Made by a program: the position numbers and the translations under genes
Notes under the pieces: generated by a model
The model's input: the letters and a program-made list of their open reading frames with translations, nothing else
Told to the model about the DNA's origin: nothing
Databases searched by the model: none
In this document: one piece after another, positions 9,186-19,793 of the stretch
Layout: each line of letters begins with the position of its first letter
Numbering within the stretch: the first letter of the stretch is position 1
From: CAVVSQ01 sp963848825
GTDB taxonomy: Bacteria; Planctomycetota; Planctomycetia; Gemmatales; Gemmataceae
DNA length: 64,000 nt
Reading direction: 5' to 3'
Assembly (NCBI GenBank): GCA_963848825.1
Contig: CAWKFA010000002.1
Span: 434,001-498,000 of the forward strand

Positions 9186-11705
9186 TTCCATCCCCGGCAC
9201 ACCGCTCGTAGAATCAATTTGGCGAGCGCCGCTTATACCCGTCGCGCTCGCAAGCACCCTCGGCATTTTGCTCGATCGCTATTTGGCAATCCCGCCTGGG
9301 TTCAGCGCGGCCGCCACCGTGGCGGCGCTGCTGGCCTGGTGTTTTCATCGCAAGGGGAAACACGCCGACCTGGCGTTCGTTTATTTGTGGGGAGCTTGTG
9401 CCGGTGTCGGGGCCATTTATCATCATCAAGCGCGCGATGGCAGCGCTGGTGACGACATTCGGTACTTTGCAGGCCTCGAGCCGAAACCGGCACGGGTGCA
9501 AGGGTTCGTGGCCTCCGAGCCCAACTTCATCGATGGCGGTCAGGAAGACGCTTTGCGCTCGTTTCCGAGCACGGCCAGCACACGGTTTGCCCTGGAAGTC
9601 ACTCAGCTAAAGACAACTTACGATTGGTTGCCCGTTTCGGGGCTGCTCCAGGTGGCGCTCGAGGCCAAAATCCATCCCGTCCACGCCGGTGATCGCGTGG
9701 AAATCGTCGGCCGTTTATCCTTGCCGGCCGTTGCCGCGAACCCAGGCGAATTTGACTATCGAGCCTTTCTGCGTGATCAGGGAATCGGCGCTCTCTTATC
9801 GGTTCCCCCTTCGGCCGACAGCATCCGCTTGCTGGAGGAACGGTGGCCGCGAACGCTGATGGGCTGGCTGGCCGTCATGCGTGGGTGGGGGCAAAGCGTG
9901 TTGGGGCGCCATCTGCCGCCGAAGGTCGCGAGCATTGCCGCGCGCTTTTGCTGGGCGAAGGGTCGGGAATGACCACTTCGGATTGGGACAAATATATTCG
10001 CACCGGCGTGATCCATGTGCTGGCCATTTCAGGACAGCACCTGGTGATTCTTGGGGCCGTCCTTATGGTCTTCTTCCGCCTCGGAGGCGTATCCGCCCGG
10101 CGCGAGTTTTATTTCTCGCGGTTTTCCTGACACTTTACGCTCTTTTGACCGGCGGCCGCCCCCCCGCCATGCGTGCGGCCTGGATGGTGACGGCTGCCGC
10201 TGGCAGTACCTGGTTGATGCGTCCCACGTCGCGCGGCAACGCATTTGCCCTGAGCTGGCTCGGCGTCGTTGTCGTCAATCCCACCGACATCTTTAATCTG
10301 GGTTGCCAGCTTTCGTTTCTCGCTGTCGCGATTCTTATCTGGGGCGTCTCCTCGGCGGCGCTTTCGTCCGCATTTTCGGTGCTGGCGCTATCTTTTAAGC
10401 GGCGGCCGCTCGTCGACCCTGCTTTGCAGAACCTGATCGATGAAAGTCGTCCACCTTTTCTCGCGGCACTGATTCGCGGCCAGCGCATCATCATGGACTG
10501 CTACCAAGTTAACGCCGCTGGTTTGGCTGGCGGTTGCTCCTCTCATCGCGGGGACGCAGCACCTCATCACTCCCGTCGCCTTGCTCATCGGGCCGCCGCT
10601 GGTCTTGCTCACCTCCATCGCACTCATCAGCGGCTTTGGGCTCTTGCTGGCGGCGCCCTTTGGTCTTGGCGGGCTATTTGCCTTGTTTGTTCATTGGAGC
10701 CTGGCAACCTGCGAGTTTTTGGTGGATGCTGGCGGTTCCCTGCCCGGCCTTCTTTTATGTTCCGGATATCCCTTCATGGTGGTTATGGGTTTGGTATCTG
10801 GGCCTGTTTCTCTTTATTACCGTGACCTGGCTTAAAACGCGCCCGGCATACTTCTGTGTGTTCACCTTGCTTTGGTTGCTTCTCGGTCTCCTTGTCATCG
10901 GCGGCTTTTTGCGGGCCAAGGAATTTCGCTGCACCTTCCTGGCGGTCGGCCACGGTTGTTGCACAGTTGTCGAGACCGCCGGCGGGCATGTCATCGTTTA
11001 TGACGCCGGCGCCATCGGCGGCCCTGATTTGACACGCAAAAAAATCGCGCCCTACCTGTGGCAGCGCGGCATTCGTCACATTGACGAGTTGTTTGTCTCG
11101 CACGCCGACCTCGACCATTTCAATGGGGTGACGGAGCTTTTGGAACGGTTCGCCGTGACCCGAGTGACTCTTACGCCCAGCTTCTCCGAGCGCATCACGC
11201 CGGCGGTGCAATTGACATTGGCCGAGTTGCGCAGCGCGGCATACCCAGTCGCGTCGTCAAGGCCGGCGACGTTCTCGATGAAGGCGGCCTTGATGGCGTG
11301 GTGCTTCATCCGCCGCCGCGCGGACCGGATGGCAATGAAAACGCCCGCAGCCTGGTGTTGTTCCTGCGCGAGAAAAACCTGTCTATCTTGCTAACTGGCG
11401 ATCTGGAAGGGCCCGGCCTCGAACGCGTGTTGGCTCTGCCGCGCCGACCTATTGACGTGCTCATGGCACCGCACCATGGCAGCAAGACTTCAAATAAGTC
11501 GGAGCTGGCGGGTTGGGCCCGTCCCAAGATCGCCGTTAGTTCCCAGGGCCCTCCGCGCGGCGGAGGCAAAGTCAAAAACCCCTACGACGCCAGCGGAGGA
11601 ATTTACCTGACGACGTGGCAAGATGGCGCGGTCACCCTGCGCCGGGCGGAGGGGAGCTGGCTCGTCGAAACATTTATTACCAAGAGAAATCTGGCTGTCG
11701 AATAG
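9172..11705 (+). CDS. comEC: ComEC/Rec2-type DNA uptake channel (about five frame changes)
   Basis: Multi-pass membrane protein family that carries incoming single-stranded DNA across the inner membrane. In order: two or three N-terminal helices with a DUF4131-like domain (to ~residue 230), the Competence domain with HVLAISGQHLVILG, then a C-terminal metallo-beta-lactamase-like domain with HADLDHF and HHGS metal-ligand motifs. The reading frame changes near 9945, 10105, 10505, 10760 and 11240, so no single frame covers more than about a third of it. All conserved blocks are in order, total ~844 residues, as expected for the family. This is the most disrupted gene in the window. Sequence errors are likely, but a genuine decaying gene cannot be excluded. 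Confidence 0.8.
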
Positions 11706-11885
11706 GCGAAGTTTTAAGGCCTTATGCCACAAGAACTTGGTTAGTTTTTTTAGCAACTGATGGGCCAGGCCATTTGTTAGAACTTTTCAATTTCGCAATA
11801 TTTTCCTTGACATTTAACGCTCGTGAAACAAACGTAGGAAGGGTTGCAGCTGATACGAGGCTTTTTTGCAGCTGAAAGGATCGCC

Positions 11886-12649
11886 ATGCATTCTGAACCC
11901 TTCCTTATGGTTCATCCCGAACGTTTCCTTGAGGACGTCCTTGAACAGCCTCATGCGGACGACGTTCGGCTTCGCTACGCGGACTGGCTGGACGAGCATG
12001 GTGAAGCGCTGGGCGAATTCATCCGCGTGCAGTGCCGACTGGCGCGGCTGCCGGTCAACCATATCAGCGTGCCCGAACTCGAATATCGCGAAAACCAACT
12101 CCGCGCCGAACACGAACGGGAGTGGGCAGGCGACCTGAAGGGCATGGTGGACTGGTATATTTTTCGTCGTGGTTTTGTGGAGGAGATCAGCATCGCGGCC
12201 GACAGGTTCGTGGCCAACGCGTGCTCGCTATTTCATCGCGCGCCATCCAGGAAATCCACCTGCGCAACGCCAGGGACTGCCTCGACACACTTACTGGCTG
12301 CCCCTACTTGCAGAGAATTGGTTATCTGGACCTGTCCAACAATCAGGTTCGGGATTACGGCGCCAAGCTGCTGGCCGGCTCAACCCATCTAAGCCATCTG
12401 CACGGACTCAACCTCGGCAGCGCCGGCATTGGCGACTCCGGGCTCAAGGCGCTTGCCGCCTCACCCTACTTGACCGAGTTGCGCGACCTTTATTTGAGCG
12501 ACAATCGCATTACCAATAATGGCATTCGCGCTTTCGTCCGGTCCCCACTGGCGCAGCGGCTTCATGGCCTGCACCTGCAATTCAATTCCATCGGTCCGGA
12601 GGGCGTCTGTGCTCTTCAGGAGAACATGGGGGACCGGGTGCACCTTTAG
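11886..12649 (+). CDS. TIGR02996-domain leucine-rich repeat protein (one frame change)
   Basis: The N-terminal ~50 residues, with FLEDVLEQPHADDVRLRYADWLDE, match the Gemmata-lineage repeat-companion domain TIGR02996. The rest holds several ribonuclease-inhibitor-like leucine-rich repeats such as LRDLYLSDNRITNNGI and LHGLNLGSAGIGDSGL. The frame changes near 12230, between the companion domain and the repeats. ~254 residues, no signal peptide. The ATG at 11886 is preceded by GAAAGGATCGCC. These are large paralogous families in Gemmataceae, of unknown function but probably protein-binding. Confidence 0.8.
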
Positions 12650-12669
12650 AATGAGGGACGGCGAAGGAA

Positions 12670-12696
12670 CAGCTGCGCACGACGATTGCGCAGCTG
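12670..12696. terminator. Hairpin between convergent LRR gene and ndk
   Basis: A perfect 10-base stem CAGCTGCGCA / TGCGCAGCTG with a 7-base loop sits in the 56-base gap between two converging genes. There is no strong U tract on either side, so it may act as a Rho-assisted or bidirectional 3' end rather than a classical intrinsic terminator. Confidence 0.55.
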
Positions 12697-12705
12697 AGAT
12701 CGCTC

Positions 12706-13152
12706 TTACCCGATCCAGGGCTGATCCGTGGCTGAATAGTTCACGAGCTCGCCGGCGCCGAACCAAAGGCCGATTTCCAGCTTGGCGTTGTCCGGGCTAT
12801 CGCTGCCGTGTACGAGGTTGTTTTGGACGCTGAGAGCAAAGTCGCCGCGAATCGTGGCTGGCGGCGATTTGGTGCCGTCGGTGGCCCCCATCAAGGTACG
12901 TCCAACCTGCACGGCTTCACGGCCCTCCCAAACCATCGCGACGGTAGGGCCGCTCGTCAGGAACTGAAGAAGGGAATCATAGAAAGCCTTGCCCTTATGA
13001 ACGGCATAATGCTTTTCCGCCAGGGCCATGCTGGGCTGCACCAGCTTGAGGCCCGCAAGCCGCAAGCCTTTTTGCTCGAAACGGTGCATGATGGTGCCGA
13101 CGAGCCGTCTTTGCACGCCGTCCGGTTTGATTAAAATCAAGGTTTGTTGCAT
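12706..13152 (-). CDS. ndk: Nucleoside diphosphate kinase
   Basis: Equilibrates nucleoside di- and triphosphates through a phospho-histidine. 148 residues, starting MQQTLILIKPDGVQRRL, with active-site His in NNLVHGSDSPDNA near residue 118. The open frame extends 42 bases upstream; I choose this ATG because the family starts here. It begins 13 bases after the rho stop on the same strand, so it is the last gene of a thyX-rho-ndk run. Length and motifs are typical. Confidence 0.95.
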   Translation of the reverse strand: MQQTLILIKPDGVQRRLVGTIMHRFEQKGLRLAGLKLVQPSMALAEKHYAVHKGKAFYDSLLQFLTSGPTVAMVWEGREAVQVGRTLMGATDGTKSPPATIRGDFALSVQNNLVHGSDSPDNAKLEIGLWFGAGELVNYSATDQPWIG

Positions 13153-13165
13153 GCCGTGCCTCACA

Positions 13166-14281
13166 TCATTTGACAAAGGTGCCAATTCTCTCAAGAAAAG
13201 CCGCGTTCGATTTATACTTGCCGAGTTGCTGGATTAACGATTCCATGGCCTGCGTGGTTGGCATGTCGACAAGCGTGCGGCGCAGGAGCGTGACCGCCTT
13301 GAGGACCTCCGGCGCCAGAATCCGTTCTTCCTTACGGGTCCCCGACTGGGCCATGTCGATCGCCGGATAAACGCGGCGATCAGACAGCTTACGATCCAGG
13401 ACCAGCTCCATGTTGCCGGTGCCTTTGAATTCCTGAAAAATCACTTCATCCATGCGCGAACCGGTATCGACGAGAATAGTTCCAAGAACCGTGAGCGAAC
13501 CACCTTCCTCGAAAACGCGCGCTGTCCCAAACAAACGCTTCGGGGATTTCCAGCGCCCTGCTATCCACACCGCCCGACATCGTGCGACCGCCGCTGCCGG
13601 TGTTTTTGTTGTAGGCACGGGCAAGCCGCGTCAAGCTGTCAAGGAGCACGAAGACCTGCTTGCCCTGCTCCGTAAGGCGGCGGCCACGTTCGACGACAAG
13701 TTGGGCGGTGCGGATATGGGCGGCGGTATCGCGGTCACTGCTGCTGGCGATCACTTCGCCCTTGGCGGCGCGGCGAATTTCGGTCACTTCTTCAGGGCGT
13801 TCGTCGATCAGCAGCATGATGAGGTGCATTTCCGGGTGATTGGTCACGACGGCATGCGCGATGTGCTGGAGCAATACGGTTTTGCCGGTGCGGGGCGGCG
13901 CGACGATGAGCCCACGCTGGCCCTTGCCGATAGGGGTCAACAAATCCATGACACGCGTCGTGAGCGGTTCAGGCCCTGTTTCCAGGCGGATCATTTCATG
14001 GGGATCGATGGGAGTCAATTCGTCGAAGTTGCGCCGCGGATATTTGTCCGGCGCCAGCCCCTCAATCGTATCGACACCAATGAGGCGCGGGCCTGACCCG
14101 CGCCGCGCGCCTTCCAGAGGGCCAGCCAGGTGGAGCCCTTCGCGGAGCTGAAACTTGTGGATGAGCGGCCCCGGTACGTAGGGATCGGTAGTTTGCGGAA
14201 CATAATTCGCGCGGCGCTACGCAAAAACCCGTAACCCTTGGGATGTAACTCGAGGACGCCTTCGTGATGGGATGTTGCCAT
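13166..14281 (-). CDS. rho: Transcription termination factor Rho (two frame changes)
   Basis: Hexameric RNA helicase that ends transcription. Reading across frames gives ~371 residues: an OB-like RNA-binding segment opening GVLELHPKGYGFLR, then NYVPQTTDPYVP, P-loop APPRTGKTVLLQ, DERPEEVTEI, Q-loop SLTRLARAYN and R-loop RALEIPKRLFGTAR. Frame changes fall near 14212 and 13545. Relative to the 419-residue E. coli protein, the N-terminal helical subdomain is short or missing, the OB fold starting about 8 residues in. The stop is 13 bases before ndk and the start 24 bases after thyX, so co-transcription is likely. Rho is normally essential, so the breaks are probably errors. Confidence 0.92.
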
Positions 14282-14305
14282 GAAGTTCTTTCGAAATGAG
14301 CTGTG

Positions 14306-15102
14306 TCAAACCTTGCGATGCGCCGTCGTGGCTTCGAAGGTCCCGTCTGGCAGAGGCACCAGGGCATAATCACCGAAGAGATTAGGCGCTTCCTTTTGCA
14401 TGATCCTCAGGACGCCGACGGCAAGCTTGCGGATCTCGGTCTCGGCGTGACGGCTGCCACGCAATTCAATGAAATGCCGCAAAGCGCGGGCATTGGCCGT
14501 CACGAAAATCTTGGTTTCCGTGGCGTTGGGCAGGACACTACGTGCGGCCTGACGGGCTAATTTGCCGCCGTAGCGTCCGATCCGGCTCGTCTTTGAATGT
14601 CTCTTGAAGTAAGGCGGTCAATTTCATGTAAGCCTGATGACTCTGGGCCACGGCATCGAGCCAAACACCATGAAGCTCGGCACTGGCCGCGATGCAGTCC
14701 GGCTCGACATACTCGGCGATCGATTCATCGACGTAGCGCTGGGATAATTGGGAATAACCAAAGCCCGCCCGGTGGCGAATCAGTTCGTGCGTCAGGGACC
14801 GGCTAATGCCGGTGAACAGAAAATTCCACACGCCGTGCTCGAGCACCGAGCCGTGGCCCACCTCCAGAATGTGTTCAACATAGGCGTGGTTGCCACCCGG
14901 CCGAGGCTTCGCGAAGGACATATAGCACACGCCGCCCGGCCACCTCGACGAGGTGTTCGGCGGCTACTTCGGTGTCGGTTTGCCAGCTCACCCCGTGATC
15001 GGCCAAAAAACGATCAACCTCCTCGTCATTAGTTTCTTGACGCCCCAGGAGATAAATCGTCGGTTCAAGAAGGACGCGGATGGTGCTGGAATCGAAAGTC
15101 AT
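14306..15102 (-). CDS. thyX: Flavin-dependent thymidylate synthase ThyX (two frame changes)
   Basis: Makes dTMP from dUMP using FAD, methylenetetrahydrofolate and NADPH. The signature RHRAGFGYSQLSQRY fits the ThyX motif RHRx(7-8)S. The C-terminal HFIELRGSRHAETEIR is also typical. Frame changes lie near 14935 and 14570; the combined ~265 residues are normal. First gene of the run with rho (24 bases downstream) and ndk. Two nucleotide-metabolism genes bracket rho. No ThyA is visible in the window. Confidence 0.9.
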
Positions 15103-15287
15103 GAAGATTGTCTAGGAAATAAGAAGGCCCGACAAAAACAGGGACAGACCTTGGATGCTGAGGTCCTTATCAACGGCTCCAGAAGGACCACATGGTTATG
15201 ACACGATGGTAACCGGTTTTAGGCGGCTTGACCAGAAGAAATCCATGGTGCCACGGCAGGCAGATGGAATAGGGCGACCCGGGGGAG

Positions 15288-16727
15288 CTAACCCTTGTCA
15301 GGTTCCGTCATCGAGCGGGGATCAAGGGCCTTTGTCAATTCCGCCTCTTTGACGACGACCGCCGAGTCTTTTTTCGTTAGAGTGCCGGCGCTGATTCTTT
15401 CCAGGCACAGCGTGCGTACCGTCTTGCCGCTCTTGAAGGCCTCTTTGGCCAGGGCTGCAGCGGCATCGTAGCCAATCAGCGGATTAAGGCTGGTGACCAT
15501 CGCCATCGACCATTCGACCTGCTTTTCGCAGGCGGCACGGTTAGCTTCCATCTCCAGTGCGCAAAAGTCGATAAACGCCTGGGTGCAGGAAGCAAGCAAC
15601 TGCACGCTTTCCAGGATGGCCAGCCCCATGACCGGCATCATGATATTTAATTGGAATTGGCCCCCGGTGGCACCCGCGAATGCAATGGTTTGGTCGTTGC
15701 CGAGGACGCGAGCACATACCTGCATCATGCTCTCGCACATTACCGGGTTGACTTTGCCGGGCATGATGGAGGAACCCGGCTGGCGGTCGGGCAACATAAT
15801 TTCATAGAAACCGCACCGTGGTCCGGACCCGAGCCAGCGGAGGTTGTTGGCGATGCCAAAGAGGCTCACGGCGATGGCACGCAGCTGGCCCGAGCAATCG
15901 ACGAGGCCGTCGCGATTGGCGTTGGCCTCGAAATGGTTCGTCGCTTCCGTGAAGGGAATACCGGTTTCCTTGGCCAGCACCTCGGCCACCCTGGCGCCGA
16001 ACCTGGGATGCGTGTTAATGCCGGTGCCAACTGCCGTGCCACCCGCCGGCAGGTCAAGGATGGCGCCCAACCCCTGTTTCGCCTGCTGAAGGCAGCGCTC
16101 GAGCTGGCGCGCAAAACCACTGATTTCCTGGCCCAGCCGAATGGGCGTGGCGTCCGCAAGGTGCGTGCGCCCGATTTTTATGATGCCGTCCCAGGCTTGT
16201 GCTTTTTCCTGAAACGTTCGCTGCAAGCGCTCCAGGGCCGGCGTCAATTCATTGTGCATGGCCAGCGCCGTCGCGACGTGGATGGCCGTCGGAAACATGT
16301 CGTTGGTCGATTGGCCCATGTTGACGTGGTCATTGGGATGTACGCTCTTTTTGGCGTGAAATCGATCGCCGCCGGTAATCTCGATCGCGCGGTTGCTGAT
16401 CACTTCGTTGGTGTTCATGTTCGAGGAGGTGCCGGAGCCCGTTTGATAGACATCGACGGGAAACTGGGAATCGAACTTGCCTTGCGCGACCTCGCGGGCG
16501 GCCGCGAGTATCGGTTCGGCCACCTGCGGCGTCAGCTTACCTAAATCGCGATTCGCCGTCGCGGCGGCAAGCTTCACGAGGCCCAGCGCATGAATCAAGC
16601 GCACCGGTAACGGCTGGCCGGAAATGGGAAAATTCTCCACGGCCCGCTGTGTTTGCGCGCCGTAATAGGCCTGCGCGGGAACCTTCACCTCGCCCATCGA
16701 ATCCTTCTCAACGCGAAACTCGTTCAT
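15288..16727 (-). CDS. fumC: Class II fumarate hydratase
   Basis: Iron-independent TCA-cycle enzyme interconverting fumarate and malate. 479 residues in one unbroken frame, starting MNEFRVEKDSMGEVKVP. The B-site loop KKSVHPNDHVNMGQSTND lies near residues 130-147 and the family signature GSSIMPGKVNP near 320. A GGAGGGG site precedes the ATG; the frame continues upstream to 16970, but that extension overlaps the divergent kinase gene and has no homology. Divergent from the histidine kinase with ~112 bases between starts. The 185 bases between it and thyX hold nothing I recognise. Confidence 0.95.
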   Translation of the reverse strand: MNEFRVEKDSMGEVKVPAQAYYGAQTQRAVENFPISGQPLPVRLIHALGLVKLAAATANRDLGKLTPQVAEPILAAAREVAQGKFDSQFPVDVYQTGSGTSSNMNTNEVISNRAIEITGGDRFHAKKSVHPNDHVNMGQSTNDMFPTAIHVATALAMHNELTPALERLQRTFQEKAQAWDGIIKIGRTHLADATPIRLGQEISGFARQLERCLQQAKQGLGAILDLPAGGTAVGTGINTHPRFGARVAEVLAKETGIPFTEATNHFEANANRDGLVDCSGQLRAIAVSLFGIANNLRWLGSGPRCGFYEIMLPDRQPGSSIMPGKVNPVMCESMMQVCARVLGNDQTIAFAGATGGQFQLNIMMPVMGLAILESVQLLASCTQAFIDFCALEMEANRAACEKQVEWSMAMVTSLNPLIGYDAAAALAKEAFKSGKTVRTLCLERISAGTLTKKDSAVVVKEAELTKALDPRSMTEPDKG

Positions 16728-16839
16728 CTGGCCCCTCCGGCGGATAGCATCCCGTGTATATGGGTTTAGAGTAGTTGACGGTGGCAGCGTCTTCCAGTCC
16801 CTGTTAGAATCGAGCTTCCCTTCCCGCGGAGTCTCCGTC

Positions 16840-19149
16840 ATGCCGATGACCGATGTTGCCGAACTGGAGGAAAAGCTCCGGCGCAGTGAAAAGCAATATC
16901 GCGACCTGGTTGAAACGTCGAATGACCTGATCTGGGCGGTCGACGCGGCAGGGCGGATCACGTTCGTCAATCGTCAGGCCGCGCGCAACATTCTCGCTTA
17001 CGAGCCGGAAGAACTCGTCGGCCACCTTTTCACGGAGTTCATGCCGCCGGATGAAGCCGAACGCGGCCTGGCGGCCTTCGCGCGCACCATGGCGGCAGCG
17101 CCCAGCTTCCAGTACGAAACGACGCTGTTCCGCAAGGACGGCGTTCCTGTCGATCTCCGTTCGAACAGCATCGTCATCCGCGACGAGGCTGGCAGGCCTG
17201 TAGGCGCGTCCGGCATATCCACCGACATCACCGCCTGGAACAAGGCCCACCGGGCGTGCGGCAAAGTGAGGAGCGCTATCGGCTGCTCTTCGAACGCAAC
17301 TTAGCCGGCGTGATGCGGACCTCCCTGGACGGACAGCTTCTGGACTGCAACGATTCGCTGTTGCGCATCCTTGGCTATGAATCACGTCAAGAATTGTTCG
17401 CGCATTCGGTGATCGATTTTTATATGAACCCGGCTGACCGAAATATCCTGCTTGGCCGGCTACAAGACAACCCCGAGCTGACCAATTATGAATTGCAGAT
17501 GCGCCGTAAAAACGGCACAGCCATCTGGACGCTCGCGAACGTAAGCCGCATTGACGGTCCGAGCGGCCAGGCCTGTTTTGAGGGGACCATCGTCGACATC
17601 GACCAACAGAAGAAAACCGTCGACGCCCTGTGCGCAGCGAAGCCAAGTATCGTTGCCTGATCGAGAACCTGGACCAGAGCATATTTCTCAAGGATCCCGA
17701 CCTGCGCTTTCGCGCTGTCAATAATAAATTCTGCGCGGCCCGTAACTGTACGGAGGCGGAAGTAATTGGCAAAACAGACTTTGATTTTTTCCCGCGCGAG
17801 ATGGCGGAGAAATATCGCGCCGACGACAAGGTCGTGCTCACCGAGGGCCGCGCGCTGCAAATCGTGGAACAAAACCTGTACCACGGCCATTGCCGGACGG
17901 TAAGGGTCTTCAAAACACCCGTCAAGGACGAACATGGCCACATCACGGGGGTGCTGGGCATACTTTTTGACATTACGGACCAACTCGCCCTGGAAGCCCA
18001 ACTTCGCCAGGCGCAGAAAATGGAGGCCGTTGGACAGCTTGCCGGCGGCCTCGCCCACGATTTCAACAACCTGCTTACCGTTATCCTTGGCAACCTTTCC
18101 TTCGTTCTCGACCGGCAAGATCTAAGCTTTCCGGCCGCGCTCGACCTGATACGCAACGCCGAACAAGCGTGCCTGCGCGCGCGGAGCTTACCCAGCGCTT
18201 GCTTGGTTTCTCGCGGCGCTCGCCGCTGCGGTCCGAGGCGTTAAACCTGGCTCAAGCCATCGAGGAGACCGTCCGCTTCCTGCGACCTACCATCGATCCG
18301 CGCATTGAAATTCAGGTATCGACGCGCGATCCGGGCTGTCTCGTGAAGGCAGACCCGAGCATGGTTAACCAGGCGCTCATGAATCTCGTCCTCAATGCCC
18401 GCGATGCCATGCCCGAGGGAGGTAAGCTGTACCTGGAAACAGCGCCATTTCGGCCCGATGACGACTACCTTCGGTTGCATCTCGAAGCGCGTGCCGGTGA
18501 GTACGTGCGGTTGCGGGTTCGCGATACCGGCGTTGGCATGGTTGCCGACGTTCGGCAGCGTATCTTCGAGCCATTTTTTAGCACCAAAGAAGTCGGCAAG
18601 GGTACCGGCCTGGGCCTGGCCATGGTGTTCGGCATCGCCAAACAACATGAGGGCTGGATTGTCTGTGAGAGTGCTCCCGGCGCAGGCAGCACTTTCGACC
18701 TGTTCCTGCCGCGCTGTCAAAGCGCAGTCGTACCCAAGTCCGCCCAGACATCTGTCCCAGCCGGGTCGGGCCAGGAAACCATTCTGCTCGTCGACGATGA
18801 ACGCATGATCCGCCATCTCGCATCGATGGTATTGCGGCGTTTGGGTTATCACGTCTTCCAGGCCGAAAATGGGCTCGAGGCTCTCGATATTTATCGACAA
18901 AACCTCGGCCGCATCGATCTGGTGCTCCTGGACAGTACCATGCCGCGCCTGTGCGGTCGCGATACGGCGCGGGCCATGATCGAACTCGACCCCAACGTGC
19001 GTGTGCTGTTCTCAAGCGGCTATTCCAACGATCACCATGACCTGGGAGACATTCCCCAGGTCGTGGGTTTTATTCAGAAGCCCTATCGCGTCGACGAGCT
19101 TGGCGCCAAAGTTCGGGAGATTTTCGATCGCGTCGCCAAGAAACCGTGA
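16840..19149 (+). CDS. Hybrid PAS sensor histidine kinase with C-terminal receiver (three frame changes)
   Basis: Predicted soluble sensor kinase of ~769 residues. Three tandem PAS-like domains, beginning EKQYRDLVETSND, EERYRLLFERNLAG and EAKYRCLIENLDQS, are followed by a dimerisation helix with phospho-acceptor His in LAHDFNNLL, an HATPase with N box NLVLNARDAM and G boxes DTGVGM and GTGLGLAM, and a receiver domain with acceptor Asp in LVLLDSTMP. No membrane segment was seen, so the signal is probably cytoplasmic. Frame changes lie near 17255, 17630 and 18180, all in linker or helix regions. The attached receiver suggests phosphorelay or feedback; the partner regulator is not adjacent. Confidence 0.87.
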
Positions 19150-19266
19150 TGAACCATCTCCCCGGAACCTGCCAGCGGTCGCGCCGAGGTTTGTATCGAC
19201 ACGTTTTTACAAAGGTGGTAATTTGCGGGGAAAGGTAACATTGCCTACCGGGGCGCGGAGTGCCGC

Positions 19267-19686
19267 ATGTCTTTTTTTCCTGATGTGCAGCCAGAAACCG
19301 AGGAATTTGGGGGCAAGCCCGATCCGCGACGTCCGTGGAGTGGCAAGTTTGGCAATGCGCTGCGCGGCCTGAAATTTGGTGTTCGCGGCCATAGCAGCTT
19401 CTTCGTGCATTTCTTTTTTAGCGCGCTCGTGCTGGCGGGGGCAGGAATACTACGGTGCCCGCCAGAGCAGTGGTGCCTCTTGCTGTTATGCATAGGTCTG
19501 GTTTTCACCGCGGAATTGTTCAATAGCGCCGTGGAGACGCTCTTTCGCGGTCTTGACGAAAAAACCAAGGACCGTAGTTGGCGATGCCTCGACATATCGG
19601 CCAGCGCTGTTTTAACGGCCAGCGTTTTCGCCGCCCTGGTCGGCGCCATTATTTTTTGGAATCGGCTTTTGGTCTACCTGGAATGA
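19267..19686 (+). CDS. dgkA: Diacylglycerol kinase / undecaprenol kinase (DgkA family)
   Basis: Small trimeric integral-membrane lipid kinase; 139 residues with three membrane helices and the family signature AELFNSAVE near residue 80 (consensus ExxNTAIE). Recycles diacylglycerol or undecaprenol by ATP-dependent phosphorylation. The hydrophilic N-terminus of ~25 residues precedes GNALRGLKFGVR, where homology begins. GGAG lies just upstream of the ATG. Ends at the hairpin at 19687. Which lipid is used cannot be told from sequence alone. Confidence 0.9.
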   Translation: MSFFPDVQPETEEFGGKPDPRRPWSGKFGNALRGLKFGVRGHSSFFVHFFFSALVLAGAGILRCPPEQWCLLLLCIGLVFTAELFNSAVETLFRGLDEKTKDRSWRCLDISASAVLTASVFAALVGAIIFWNRLLVYLE

Positions 19687-19725
19687 AATTCACAAGAATT
19701 CGGTCAAACCGAACTCTTGTGAATT
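19687..19725. terminator. Stem-loop after dgkA
   Basis: Arms AATTCACAAGAATTCGGT and ACCGAACTCTTGTGAATT pair at 17 of 18 positions around a 3-base loop, one base after the dgkA stop codon. No long U tract follows. It lies between two convergent genes and probably marks the 3' end of dgkA. Confidence 0.65.
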
Positions 19726-19793
19726 AAGCTTTTGGGGAAAGCCCAACAGCGTGTGTAACCCGTCAAGGTAGATCGAGGTTTATTCCGGATCGC

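Noticed and set aside
16804..18156. 450-codon minus-strand frame opposite the histidine kinase
   Set aside because: Arg/Ser-rich translation of the antisense of a kinase with clear motifs; typical GC-rich shadow frame.
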